This document shows positions 1 to 13,041 of a stretch of DNA of 64,000 nt, piece after piece. The position numbers and the translations under genes are program-made. Source of the stretch: CALTSX01 sp051647685. GTDB taxonomy: Bacteria; Chlamydiota; Chlamydiia; Chlamydiales; CALTSX01. The notes beneath the pieces are model-generated. The model was not told the origin of the DNA. It saw nothing but the letters and a program-made list of their open reading frames with translations, and made no database searches. How positions within the stretch are numbered: the stretch's first letter is position 1; every line of letters starts with the position of its first letter. The DNA is taken from positions 62,001 to 126,000 of the forward strand of contig JBOFEG010000041.1 of assembly GCA_051647685.1 (NCBI GenBank), in the 5' to 3' direction.

Positions 1-6
1 TGAAAA

Positions 7-120
7 CTTGGCAACGACCTACTCTTCCACACTCTTGTGTGCAGTACCATCGGCGATGAAGAACTTGACTTCTGAGTTCGGGATGGGATCAGGTATATCC
101 TCTTCTCTATAGCCACCAAG
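7..120 (-). rRNA. rrf: 5S ribosomal RNA
   Basis: Read on the minus strand this shows the 5S terminal helix (CTTGG at the 5' end pairing with CCAAG at the 3' end), the conserved CCCATCCCGAACTC loop and the GGTACTGC segment. It is the last gene of the 16S-23S-5S operon. Ends are placed from the terminal helix and may be off by a base or two. Any operon terminator lies beyond base 1. Confidence 0.96.
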
Positions 121-155
121 AAAAAAATAATTGAAAATATGAATTAAACATTTAT

Positions 156-199
156 CGATTTAAGACGACGCTTGAGAACTTTTAGCGTACCGTAAAGCA
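156..199. repeat. pre-23S processing stem, 3' arm
   Basis: This 44-base block between 23S and 5S is an imperfect inverted copy of 3195-3238 upstream of 23S. Blocks of 8, 11 and 9 matching bases (for example GTTCTCAAGCG read in the other orientation) would pair in the precursor transcript and close the ends of 23S rRNA. Helices of this kind are normally cut by RNase III during 23S maturation. The pairing is seen in the sequence; cleavage is inferred. Confidence 0.8.
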
Positions 200-200
200 C

Positions 201-231
201 GTTTATCATTATAGATAGGTCTATGATAAAC
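201..231. repeat. hairpin in the 23S-5S spacer
   Basis: Perfect 9-bp inverted repeat (GTTTATCAT / ATGATAAAC) around a 13-base loop, just beyond the 23S processing arm. It is AT-rich and not followed by a T tract in the transcribed direction, so it looks like a spacer hairpin or processing element rather than a terminator. Confidence 0.45.
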
Positions 232-258
232 ATAAAACTATCTATAAAGAAAAAAAAG

Positions 259-3178
<2,920 letters not shown>

Positions 3179-3194
3179 AAATATTGCTATTTTA

Positions 3195-3238
3195 TGCTTT
3201 ACAATTCGCCTTGTGTTCTCAAGCGCCGACTTAAATCG
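3195..3238. repeat. pre-23S processing stem, 5' arm
   Basis: This arm is complementary to 156-199 and of the same length (44 bases). It lies immediately upstream of 23S in transcript order, within the 16S-23S spacer. The spacer (about 3179-3404) holds no tRNA gene, unlike the tRNA-Ile/tRNA-Ala spacers of many bacteria; this is typical of chlamydiae. Confidence 0.8.
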
Positions 3239-3320
3239 GCTTTTTAAAAAAATTTGAAATTATATAATATAACCGCAAAAAATGCCTAATTCATATTTTC
3301 AAAAGATCAGTATTGTTACC

Positions 3321-3360
3321 TTGACAATAGAAGGGAAGTAATTGTGCTAGTCTATTAAAG
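3321..3360. repeat. pre-16S processing stem, 3' arm
   Basis: This 40-base block downstream of 16S in transcript order is an inverted near-copy of 5029-5069 upstream of 16S: a 26-base arm with only two differences, then a short bulge, then CTATTAAAG in both. In the precursor RNA the two would form a long helix looping out 16S rRNA, the expected RNase III substrate. Confidence 0.85.
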
Positions 3361-3404
3361 CCTCTCAACTAGAATAGATGAATAAATTCATCTTTCTTGT
3401 CCTT

Positions 3405-4969
<1,565 letters not shown>

Positions 4970-5028
4970 ATAAATTATAAAAAAATATTAACAGGAGCTT
5001 GACTGTACATTGTACTGTCAACCTCAAA

Positions 5029-5069
5029 CTTTAATAGGCATCACACAATTACTTCTCTTCTACTGTCAA
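5029..5069. repeat. pre-16S processing stem, 5' arm
   Basis: Partner of 3321-3360. It sits about 60 bases upstream of mature 16S in the leader. The remaining leader up to the antiporter gene at 5253 is AT-rich and must hold the rRNA promoter. I could not choose a convincing -35/-10 pair. A 7-bp inverted repeat (CTTTCAA / TTGAAAG, 5118-5140) lies just before this arm. Confidence 0.85.
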
Positions 5070-5252
5070 AATATCAATTGCTTGTATCAAGCTTAAACAC
5101 TCTTTGGTGTTTTATTTCTTTCAATTTAATAACTTGAAAGAAGCTAACAACATACATAAATTAGTGATTTATTAGCAATTTTTTTCGCAAATTTTTTAAA
5201 AATAAAAAAAATGACAATTTTATGGGGGAAAATCCAGGGTTATTTATCTAGG

Positions 5253-6515
5253 TTAAAAGAATAAATAATAGATCATTCCCGCTAAATAACCGAGCAACGC
5301 AGGCAATGTAATTTTCTTCATATACTGAAAGAAATGCACCTTTTCAAGCCCCATAAGAGCTACACCGGGCGATGACCCTATTAATAAAATACTGCCGCCA
5401 GTTCCCGCTGTATATGCAATCATTAGCCATAACTTATGGTCCATTGCATAGCTCGATAATGGATACATTCCAATAGACGCTGCAACGAGCGGAACATTAT
5501 CGATAACGGCTGATAACATACCAATTGTAAGAGCTATTAACGTATTACTTTTTAACCACGTATTTAAAATAGTGGCAAGTGATTGCAAAATACCTGCAGA
5601 CTCTAACGCATGAACACTCAGTAGGATTCCTAAAAAAAATAAAATATTCGATACATCAATTTTTGTTAGGATGAATGGTATCCGCAAATGATGTCTATGC
5701 TCATATTTATGATGTAATAAATCGGTTATAAACCATAAGACAGATAATCCGAGCAACATTCCCATGTAAGGTGGTAGGCCCGTTAACCATTTAAATATAG
5801 GAACAAATAGGAAAGATATAATTCCGAAGAAAAAGACGATTTTCGCCCCAGGCTCTAACGGATCTTTATCGAAATCAACTTCCGCTTCAGTGTATCCCCC
5901 CTTCATACGAAAACTAACATATAATATGGGTATTAAAGCTGCAATTAAGCTGGGTATAAATACCGAACGCATAACAGCAGTAGATGAGATTTGTCCATTT
6001 ACCCATAACATTGTGGTAGTAACATCTCCAATAGGTGACCAAGCACCTCCAGCATTAGATGCAACGACGATCATACAAGCGAGCATAAGGCGTTCTTTGG
6101 CTGTAGGAATAAGTTTTCTCAGGATAGAAATCATTAATATTGTGGTTGTTAGATTATCGAGTACGGCTGACAGACAAAAACAAAGACCGCATATAATCCA
6201 CAACATATATCTCTTAGATTTTGCTCGGATAAGTCGAGTTATTACGTAAAATCCATTATGTGAATCGATGAGTTCTACGAGCGTCATGGCTCCGAGAAGA
6301 AAAAATAATATCTGAGATATGCTACTAATGTGATGAGAGAGCGTGTTTAAATTTTCTGACAGTGGTTTATTTGAAAATACAAAAAATATCACCCATAAAA
6401 TTGCCGCTAAAAATAGGGAAACTGCCGTTTTATTAGCTTTTACTTGAAATTCAAAAATGATCGCGGAATATCCCAAACAGAAAAATGTGATTAATAGAAA
6501 AGTACTTGTGATCAT
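5253..6515 (-). CDS. nhaD: NhaD-family Na+/H+ antiporter
   Basis: A 420-residue polytopic inner-membrane protein of the ArsB/NhaD (ion transporter) superfamily, predicted to exchange Na+ for H+ across the membrane. About ten to twelve hydrophobic segments fill the whole length. Family signatures are visible: DNLTTT at residue 120, SNAGGAWSPIGD from 153, a second DNVPL motif in the C-terminal half, and GSSPGVALMG near 390. The two half-motifs are the expected inverted-repeat architecture. Length fits the family. It is transcribed toward the rRNA operon, and no clear terminator is seen between them. Chlamydiae commonly carry NhaD. Confidence 0.9.
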   Translation of the reverse strand: MITSTFLLITFFCLGYSAIIFEFQVKANKTAVSLFLAAILWVIFFVFSNKPLSENLNTLSHHISSISQILFFLLGAMTLVELIDSHNGFYVITRLIRAKSKRYMLWIICGLCFCLSAVLDNLTTTILMISILRKLIPTAKERLMLACMIVVASNAGGAWSPIGDVTTTMLWVNGQISSTAVMRSVFIPSLIAALIPILYVSFRMKGGYTEAEVDFDKDPLEPGAKIVFFFGIISFLFVPIFKWLTGLPPYMGMLLGLSVLWFITDLLHHKYEHRHHLRIPFILTKIDVSNILFFLGILLSVHALESAGILQSLATILNTWLKSNTLIALTIGMLSAVIDNVPLVAASIGMYPLSSYAMDHKLWLMIAYTAGTGGSILLIGSSPGVALMGLEKVHFFQYMKKITLPALLGYLAGMIYYLFF

Positions 6516-6617
6516 AATCCGATTTATACTTATTTGAATGTTTTTTGGAATGTACTTTTTGGCGCTTTACTGAAAAAAACCTTTATATTAGATAAAAGAG
6601 ATGAGAACATCACGACT

Positions 6618-7106
6618 ATGACTATACTGCCATATCCTCAGCTCTCTGATCTTTTATTGCGCGTGCAATTCCATCTGATGGAGTTAGCTCTACATGAACG
6701 AGATCTCGATTTTCTTTTAGTTGATTTGGAGAAGGTGATATCTCAAATACGCGAGCATTATCATGAAATCTTTATGGATATAGCTCCCGCCTTTGAGGAA
6801 TTACAAACGCATTTTTCTACCAAAAATCGTTTTGCTTTAGGTACTAAACTACAAATCCAGGTAGCCTCTCACCAGAGTTTTCCAGAAATTAACAAATTAA
6901 AGCCTTATCTCGATCAAATAGAGCGTCATCTCCACGCAAACGAATTATCTTATCATCTCGCACTTTTCCAAATTGCACTCACGCATCCGAATAAACCCCC
7001 TAGCGAGAAATTGTGTAATGTAATAGAGAACATTAAACAGCATTACCCCAATCGAAAGTACGTAGATATTTTATATCGGGAATTGATCCCTTACTATGCC
7101 TTTTAA
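6618..7106 (+). CDS. conserved protein of unknown function
   Basis: About 162 residues, mostly charged and amphipathic helix with no signal peptide, membrane segment or domain I recognise. The frame is open from 6534, but that start would leave only 18 bases to the divergent antiporter gene and adds a weakly hydrophobic leader, so I prefer the ATG at 6618 (begins MTILPYPQ). Neither start has a strong ribosome site. Its stop overlaps the convergent kdsD stop by four bases. Codon use and compact packing suggest a real gene; no function is proposed. Confidence 0.65.
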   Translation: MTILPYPQLSDLLLRVQFHLMELALHERDLDFLLVDLEKVISQIREHYHEIFMDIAPAFEELQTHFSTKNRFALGTKLQIQVASHQSFPEINKLKPYLDQIERHLHANELSYHLALFQIALTHPNKPPSEKLCNVIENIKQHYPNRKYVDILYRELIPYYAF

Positions 7107-8089
7107 GAAGTTGGTATTATTACACTCTGAGTAGTCAGCCCTGCATCGATAAGATCTGATAGACGTAGCAATCCGATCACTTTATTTTTCTCTAGCACTG
7201 CTAATTCTCTAATTGGAAAATCCCTATCTTGTTGCATCATAGACAATGCAATCACGGCAAGTGCATCTTTGTCAATAGAGTGGTACGATTTTGTAGCAAT
7301 AGATGCTACTTTATCTTTTAAAATAGTTGTATGTGGGTTTTTAATGATTTCTTGTAATTTCGTATCTGTAAATATGCCATATAATACTTTATTTTCATCT
7401 GTAATAAAAACAGAATTACATCGCTTAGCTAACAATTCAATGATTGCCTCTCCTATTGTACTATTCAAGTAACAAATAGGTATCTTTTCTTTTTGTAACA
7501 TTACGTCTTTTACTCGCAGAAGCATTTTTTTCCCAATTATGCCCTGTGGATGATTTAGCATATATTTGCTTAAGTTAAATTGTTTTTTCTGCATGAGTGC
7601 TACAATTAGAATAGTGCCAAATAGTAATTGGATAACAGGCGAAGTAGTCGGGGTCAGGTCAAACGGGCATAGCTCTTTTTGCAAAGGGAGATGCATAAAA
7701 AAATCGGATAACTTTGCCAATTTAGAATTTGAATTAGATGCCCATCCGATAATTCGAACTTGTTTTTTTCGCACTGCAAAAACTAAATCGATTAGTTCTT
7801 GGTTGCTTCCACTTTTACTGAGGAGTATGACAATATCTTCTTTTGAAACAATTCCAATGTCTCCGTGCAGGGCATTATTTACAGAAAGGTAGTTGGCTCG
7901 AATTCCAATAGATGTAAGCGTTGCTACAAGATTTTTAGCAATAATGCCACTTTTTCCAATTCCAGCAAATATGATAGATCCTCGGCACCTAAGCAGTAAT
8001 TCAATCATTTCCTCTGTTTTCGCTATATTTATAGACGAAAAAAAATATTCTAAATGGGCTTTTTGTTCGTGAAATAATTTCTCTATCAT
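7103..8089 (-). CDS. kdsD: arabinose-5-phosphate isomerase (KpsF/KdsD/GutQ family)
   Basis: Converts ribulose 5-phosphate to arabinose 5-phosphate, the first step toward Kdo for LPS. The 328-residue protein has an N-terminal SIS domain (GIGKSGIIAKN near 43, SKSGSNQEL near 90, the conserved TTSPVIQLLFG segment) followed by a CBS pair from about residue 195 to 322. This domain order and length are standard for the family. It lies 10 bases after the acyltransferase E2 gene in the same direction, the gene pair found in Chlamydia, so the two are probably co-transcribed. Confidence 0.92.
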   Translation of the reverse strand: MIEKLFHEQKAHLEYFFSSINIAKTEEMIELLLRCRGSIIFAGIGKSGIIAKNLVATLTSIGIRANYLSVNNALHGDIGIVSKEDIVILLSKSGSNQELIDLVFAVRKKQVRIIGWASNSNSKLAKLSDFFMHLPLQKELCPFDLTPTTSPVIQLLFGTILIVALMQKKQFNLSKYMLNHPQGIIGKKMLLRVKDVMLQKEKIPICYLNSTIGEAIIELLAKRCNSVFITDENKVLYGIFTDTKLQEIIKNPHTTILKDKVASIATKSYHSIDKDALAVIALSMMQQDRDFPIRELAVLEKNKVIGLLRLSDLIDAGLTTQSVIIPTS

Positions 8090-8099
8090 AATCTTGCAA

Positions 8100-9284
8100 T
8101 TATCTCGCGAGACAGGAGTCTGGGAAGCTTTTGTGAATATTTTCTAGAGTTTCTATGTATGTTTTTAATTCATGTAGAAACCGAGAGGCATACATTCCAT
8201 CTATAATTCTGTGATCAAAGGTCAGAGAGATATACATTCTTTCAGCTATCCCAATACTACTGTTTGAAAGCGCGACAACTCGTTTAGTAATGGCTCCCAT
8301 ACCAATAATAGCTGCTTCAGGATAGCGAATAATAGGCACTCCAATTTCAGCTCCACCCATACCAAAATTTGTCAATGTCAGAGTACCTTCTTGCATTTCT
8401 GATAATACAATTTGATTGTTGCGCGCTCGCGTAGCGAAGTCAGTAACTTTCTCAGCAATCTCACATAGACGTAATTTGCTACAATTCTTAATAACAGGTA
8501 CGATCAAATCGTCGTTGATATTTACTGCAATTCCCAAGTTAACGGCTGGATGTATTGTAACCATATTGCCGTTAAGTGATGCATTGATTAATGGGTAATT
8601 TTGTACTGTATTCGCTATAGCTTGAATAATAAAACTTGTAATCGTTAATTTAGATCGATAATTTTCATAGAATTGATTTTTATTATCCTGAATATAATGG
8701 AGAAGCTGAGTCACATCTATTTCCCTAATTAAAGAGGCATGAGGAATTTTTGTGTAAGAATCTAGCAGATTCCTCGCAATAGTTTGTCGTCTTTCTGATA
8801 AAGGAATCCCTTTAGGCTTTACACAAGATGCCGTTTGAATTGATAAATATTGTTGAATATCTTTTTTCGATATGCGACCCCCAGCTCCAGTTCCTTTGAT
8901 TTCTTGCAATGTTTTTAAATCTAAATTGTTTTCTCTTGCCATCTGTAGTACGACTGGTGAGGCAAAATTAGAAGGCGCCCTCGAAATTTCTGGTGGATCT
9001 AATATAATATTTTTTTTGTTTGCATTCTCTGTAGCCTTTTTCTCGACGCGAATTATACAGAGCGGCTCCCCTACATCTATTTCCATAAAAGGTTTAGTTA
9101 AAATAGCCTCAATGTAACCGCTACAGGAAGAGGGTATTTCACTATTTACTTTATCTGTTGACACTTCAAGTAATGGTTCATCCAGCTGGATGTAGTCTCC
9201 TTCTTCTTTAAACCATTGAACAACTGTTGCTCGAAGAATGCTCTCTCCAAGTTTAGGCAATGTAATTGTTATTTTCTCGTTCAT
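8100..9284 (-). CDS. dihydrolipoyl acyltransferase E2 of a 2-oxo acid dehydrogenase complex
   Basis: 394 residues. An N-terminal lipoyl domain carries the lipoylated lysine K45 in STDKVNS. A peripheral E1/E3-binding domain (MARENNLDLKTLQEIKGTGA region, about 110-150) follows, then a C-terminal catalytic domain with the DHRIIDG motif (His358, Asp362). E2 subunits shuttle acyl groups to CoA. The sequence resembles branched-chain or generic chlamydial E2 rather than a sure pyruvate or oxoglutarate enzyme, so I give no symbol. No E1 or E3 gene is adjacent; they must be elsewhere. The start codon overlaps the end of a decayed transporter gene. Confidence 0.88.
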   Translation of the reverse strand: MNEKITITLPKLGESILRATVVQWFKEEGDYIQLDEPLLEVSTDKVNSEIPSSCSGYIEAILTKPFMEIDVGEPLCIIRVEKKATENANKKNIILDPPEISRAPSNFASPVVLQMARENNLDLKTLQEIKGTGAGGRISKKDIQQYLSIQTASCVKPKGIPLSERRQTIARNLLDSYTKIPHASLIREIDVTQLLHYIQDNKNQFYENYRSKLTITSFIIQAIANTVQNYPLINASLNGNMVTIHPAVNLGIAVNINDDLIVPVIKNCSKLRLCEIAEKVTDFATRARNNQIVLSEMQEGTLTLTNFGMGGAEIGVPIIRYPEAAIIGMGAITKRVVALSNSSIGIAERMYISLTFDHRIIDGMYASRFLHELKTYIETLENIHKSFPDSCLAR

Positions 9285-9550
9285 AATTTTTTCCCAACCA
9301 TGTTACAGCGCAATACTGTTTTTGATTAATTTCTTTTTCCGATATAGCAAACCATACAACCGGTGCTATATCTCCTAAAATATTTATAGCAGCTGATCGA
9401 TCCCAGCGAGGATTGTAATTCCCTCAAAAAGTGCTCCCAATGTATTTAATCGGATCGATAACATAAGAATTCTAGTTCCAGGAATAAACACTGTACCAAT
9501 AGAAGAGACTAAAGATACAAAAAATAAAATACCAATCTTTAATCCGTGAC
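9253..9550 (-). pseudogene. decayed C-terminal fragment of a sodium:dicarboxylate (GltT/DctA-type) symporter
   Basis: No intact ORF is present, but the minus strand translates in one frame to GLKIGILFFVSLVSSIGT, then VFIPGTRILMLSIRLNTLGA and FEGITILAG. After a one-step frame change near 9400 it continues WDRSAAINILGDIAPVV and ends at a TAA at 9253. These are the conserved SSIGTAG.PG, LEGI.LLAG and D..R...N..GD segments of dicarboxylate/glutamate symporters. Chlamydia keeps an intact symporter gene at the matching place between the E2 gene and lpxK. Here the N-terminal three quarters are gone and the remnant is frameshifted. Confidence 0.8.
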
Positions 9551-9551
9551 T

Positions 9552-10658
9552 TCACACTAGACTCCGTATCCGATGTAAAAAATCCGTAAATTCCGATTCA
9601 TTCTTCGTTATTTGTATGGTTGCACATACTACTCCTACAGGTAGGGCTAGCCTTAGGATCGATAATCGCGATGCATCTTTCTCTGTACAAAGAAGTCTCT
9701 TGGCTCCTCTAGCTTTACAAAAGATAGCAAACTCCTTCAATAGAGTAGTTTGCCATTCTTCATGATCAGCTATGCAAAATTCTCGTATAATTTGATAGCC
9801 AAATTTTTCCACAGTGTGGATAAAAGAACTCGGATTGCCAATCCCACAAAAAAGCCCCACTTTTTCCGAATGAGCTGCTATCTGTTCTCCGCTACAATAA
9901 TCAACAACTTTCGATATATATACTTGTGTTCCAATGATGGGTGCAGATGTATAGACTCTAAGCTGCTCAACTTGGCTCTCAAATGTAGACTCACTCGCTT
10001 GATGAATCACAATTAGATCAGCCAGTTTCAAATTTTTCGGATGTTCTCGTAAATATCCCCTAGGCAAAAATGCATTTCCCCCGAATAAATCATCTGATCG
10101 CATCGTAATAACGTGTATATCGCGCTGGATTTTGTGGTGCTGCATACCATCATCGAGTATTAGACACGCAGCATTCCATTCCTTTGCAAGTAATGCTGCC
10201 CGCGTGCGGTCTTTTCCAACAAAAATCGCGGAAGTAGGAAATTGTTTTGCGATCACAAGGGCTTCATCTCCACAATATTTTGCGGACATCGAAGGAATTA
10301 CTCTTGTTGATTTTCGTTGTCTTCCCATGATGGAGCGGTACCCTCGAAGCGCTATAGCGCATCTAACATCGGGTAATTGAGAGAGTAAAAAACAAGTAAA
10401 TAGCGTTTTTCCGGAGCCACCTGCTGTAATATTGCCAATACTAATTACCGGAATCGCGCTTTTATACACTGAAAAGATGCGATACTGATAACAGAGTTGT
10501 AGCAGGGTAATATAGATACGAAATAAATAGCTAAATCCGACCAATAACGCAGATGTTGCGAGTCCAAAACAACTCCTTGAAGGATTTTGTATAAAGGCAG
10601 TAACTATTTTTTCTAATTTAATAAATCCGCGAGTGCCATAAATATATTGTAGACTCAT
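9552..10658 (-). CDS. lpxK: tetraacyldisaccharide 4'-kinase LpxK
   Basis: Phosphorylates the 4' position of the lipid A disaccharide precursor at the inner face of the inner membrane. The 368-residue protein has a hydrophobic N-terminal helix (about 30-55), the LpxK P-loop GNITAGGSGKT at 75-85, LILDDGMQHHKIQRD near 165 with the catalytic DDG/H region, and the C-terminal LCTEKDA motif. Length is slightly above the usual 325-350. Its start overlaps the gmhA stop by four bases, so both LPS genes are translationally coupled. Confidence 0.94.
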   Translation of the reverse strand: MSLQYIYGTRGFIKLEKIVTAFIQNPSRSCFGLATSALLVGFSYLFRIYITLLQLCYQYRIFSVYKSAIPVISIGNITAGGSGKTLFTCFLLSQLPDVRCAIALRGYRSIMGRQRKSTRVIPSMSAKYCGDEALVIAKQFPTSAIFVGKDRTRAALLAKEWNAACLILDDGMQHHKIQRDIHVITMRSDDLFGGNAFLPRGYLREHPKNLKLADLIVIHQASESTFESQVEQLRVYTSAPIIGTQVYISKVVDYCSGEQIAAHSEKVGLFCGIGNPSSFIHTVEKFGYQIIREFCIADHEEWQTTLLKEFAIFCKARGAKRLLCTEKDASRLSILRLALPVGVVCATIQITKNESEFTDFLHRIRSLV

Positions 10659-11266
10659 AGAGTCTCATAAACTACTTCAGAACAGTTGATATTGGTAAAT
10701 AATATTTGTTCTATTCCTTCTATAATAATATGTATTGCTGTCATATGCGCCTCTTGTATCCGAGCAGAACAGTTACTATCGATAAGTAACTCGATATCAC
10801 ACAATTTATGAATACGTCCGCCGCCTTTCCCCGTAAATGCAATAGTGCGTAATTTCTGCATCTTAGCTGAATAAATAGCGCGTACTATATTTTCCGAATT
10901 CCCGCTAGTAGATAGTCCAATGAATATGTCGCCCTCTTTTCCATACGCCTGAATGCCTCTTGCAAACACTTCGCCAAAATCAGCATCATTGCTCACGCAA
11001 GTGAGATGCCCTGGATCAGATAGAGGAATGGCTGGAAGAGCTTTTCTTTTTTTGCGAAAGAAGCCAGTCAGTTCTTCACAAAAATGCATAGCATCGCAAA
11101 GACTCCCACCGTTGCCCGCAACAAGTATTTTATTTCCTTCTTGAAATGCTTTTGCAATCATTTCAGCTGCTTGGTATATAAAATGGACAGATTGTGTGCT
11201 TTGCAACATTTGTATTGTTTGCAAAGCTGAACATAAAGAGACGTTGATATAATCAAATTGATGCAT
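10655..11266 (-). CDS. gmhA: sedoheptulose-7-phosphate isomerase GmhA
   Basis: SIS-domain enzyme that makes D-glycero-D-manno-heptose 7-phosphate, first step of ADP-heptose synthesis for LPS core. The 203 residues include GNGGSLCDAMHFCEEL (51-66) with the conserved substrate and metal region, SNDADFGEVF near 92, and STSGNSEN from 119, and match the family's length. Chlamydiaceae make a heptose-less LPS, so this gene together with the family 9 glycosyltransferase at 36212 suggests a heptose-containing core in this organism. It is divergent from asd. Confidence 0.9.
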   Translation of the reverse strand: MHQFDYINVSLCSALQTIQMLQSTQSVHFIYQAAEMIAKAFQEGNKILVAGNGGSLCDAMHFCEELTGFFRKKRKALPAIPLSDPGHLTCVSNDADFGEVFARGIQAYGKEGDIFIGLSTSGNSENIVRAIYSAKMQKLRTIAFTGKGGGRIHKLCDIELLIDSNCSARIQEAHMTAIHIIIEGIEQILFTNINCSEVVYETL

Positions 11267-11340
11267 AAACTGTATCTATAAATTACAGGTCCCTAGCCAC
11301 TTTATGGCATTTTAACTTTATTTTTCAAGAGACTTAAAAT

Positions 11341-12348
11341 ATGAATCGAATTGCGATTATAGGTGCAAAGGGAGCGGTCGGACAAGAAATTCTCTCTTTA
11401 CTACAAAAAAAGAAATTTCCAATTAGCAGTTTAACCCTTTTTGGTAGAAAAGAAGATTATCTATCTCACGGACAAGATGTATTCTCCATTGTACCTTTAG
11501 CTATCGAAAATATCGATTCCTATGATCTTGCTTTTTTTTGTGCAGGAGCGACGGTATCACAAACCTTTGTCCCAGAATTTCGCAAAAAAACAGATCTGAT
11601 TATTGATTTAAGTAGTCACTTTCGTATGGAAAGAGATGTACCCTTGATTGTCCCGGAAGTAAACATACAAGAAGCATATAATCATTCGGGTCTCATTGCT
11701 TCTCCCAATTGTATCGCTATAATAGCCTCTGTTGCTTTAAATCCTTTTCATCGCCAATACGAATTAAAAAGGGCTGTAATTACTACTTACCAGGCCGCAA
11801 GTGGCGCTGGATATAAAGCGATGGAGGCGCTTATTCAAGAAACAAATGATTATTTATTACATAAAAAAAGTGCATCTTCTTTTTTTCCTGTACCATACGC
11901 TTTTAATTTATTCTTACATAATTCACCGCTTGATTCCTTTGGATTCAACGCAGAGGAGCGAAAAGTACAAGAAGAAATTCAAAAGATTTTATCGATTCCG
12001 AATTGCTCTATATCGCCCACATGTGTACGAGTTCCCACCCTTCGCGCGCATAGCATTTCGATCAATGCAGAGTTTATCAATGATATTCAATCAAATAACA
12101 TAATGGATTTTATCGAGAATGCCCCAGGAATACGCTATTGCAAAGACATAACTCCACAAACTGCAAATGGACAAGAAGATGTGTTCTGTGGAAGATTGCG
12201 AAGAGATCCATCGATCAACGGGATTGATATGTGGATTATTGGAGATCAATTGTTGAAAGGAGCTGCACTCAATGCGTATCAAATTGCTGAACACGTCACA
12301 TCAAAATCTCGGCTAGGAGCTCAGCCCTGTTCTTTACAAAAAAACTAG
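11341..12348 (+). CDS. asd: aspartate-semialdehyde dehydrogenase
   Basis: Reduces aspartyl phosphate to aspartate semialdehyde with NADPH, feeding diaminopimelate/lysine and other aspartate-family products. The 335 residues begin with the nucleotide-binding GAKGAVGQE loop and contain SPNC with catalytic Cys124, the QAASGAG motif (about 150-157), and the C-terminal LRAHS segment carrying the conserved His. Length is typical of the ArgC-like Asd class. An AGAGA element precedes the ATG. It stands alone on the plus strand; its stop is just ahead of the convergent pseudouridine synthase stop. In chlamydiae Asd mainly serves diaminopimelate synthesis. Confidence 0.93.
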   Translation: MNRIAIIGAKGAVGQEILSLLQKKKFPISSLTLFGRKEDYLSHGQDVFSIVPLAIENIDSYDLAFFCAGATVSQTFVPEFRKKTDLIIDLSSHFRMERDVPLIVPEVNIQEAYNHSGLIASPNCIAIIASVALNPFHRQYELKRAVITTYQAASGAGYKAMEALIQETNDYLLHKKSASSFFPVPYAFNLFLHNSPLDSFGFNAEERKVQEEIQKILSIPNCSISPTCVRVPTLRAHSISINAEFINDIQSNNIMDFIENAPGIRYCKDITPQTANGQEDVFCGRLRRDPSINGIDMWIIGDQLLKGAALNAYQIAEHVTSKSRLGAQPCSLQKN

Positions 12349-12351
12349 TTC

Positions 12352-13041
12352 CTAGCTATGCGTTGATGAAAGAGAATGTAACAAATTGTACTTCTGCTCT
12401 ACTTCTACAAATTTAGGAGGCGAGGCTACGATTGTAGGTTGTTTAGTAATCGGATGAGTGTAGTGAAATTCAGTGTGATGCAAAGCAATTCCATTTGATA
12501 ATAGAAAACTACTTCCATATTTAGAATCTCCCAAAATAGGGTGGCCATGCGAGGCAAATTGGCATCTGATTTGATGATATTTGCCCGTATACAAAATGAT
12601 TTTTACAAGGCTACAAGAGTCTACTTCCTGTATTACTTGATAGGATAGATGTGCATTGGCTGGTTGTCCCGTTTTTATAACTTTAGCAATGTAGGATTCA
12701 TGCGTTATAGAATCTCTATATTCCCCTCCTTGATTCATAAAGGGTTTTTCTACCCAAGCGAGGTATATTTTTTTAGTTTGTCGCAAGCGAAACATCTCAT
12801 GCAAACGAGAAAGTGCTTTACTAGTTCGAGCAAGGACTACAATCCCCGATGCCACTCTATCTAGTCTATGTGCTACCTGCAAAAACACTTTGGGCTTTTT
12901 TGTTTTTAATTGCAGGAATTTCTTCCCCCAATTCTCGATTGAATCGGCATTACCTTTCGTTTCTTGGGTAAGTAAGCCGGCTGGTTTATTTGCGATTAAG
13001 AGATGATTATCTAAGTAAAGTACTTTAGGAGTTTCTGTCAT
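12352..13041 (-). CDS. RluA-family RNA pseudouridine synthase
   Basis: 229 residues without an S4 domain, as in RluA/TruC-type enzymes. The catalytic motif HRLDR places the nucleophile at Asp61, followed by the ASGIVVLA segment. The C-terminal GKYHQIR and HPILGDSKYG motifs are intact. It isomerises a uridine in rRNA or tRNA; the exact target cannot be read from sequence. Its start overlaps the stop of the SpoU gene by four bases, making a run of RNA-modification genes (12352-14692). Confidence 0.88.
   Translation of the reverse strand: MTETPKVLYLDNHLLIANKPAGLLTQETKGNADSIENWGKKFLQLKTKKPKVFLQVAHRLDRVASGIVVLARTSKALSRLHEMFRLRQTKKIYLAWVEKPFMNQGGEYRDSITHESYIAKVIKTGQPANAHLSYQVIQEVDSCSLVKIILYTGKYHQIRCQFASHGHPILGDSKYGSSFLLSNGIALHHTEFHYTHPITKQPTIVASPPKFVEVEQKYNLLHSLSSTHS

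Noticed and set aside
3222..3245. GCCGA/TCGGC hairpin followed by a T run, like a plus-strand terminator
   Set aside because: It is on the strand opposite to rRNA transcription and overlaps the 23S processing arm; no plus-strand gene ends there.
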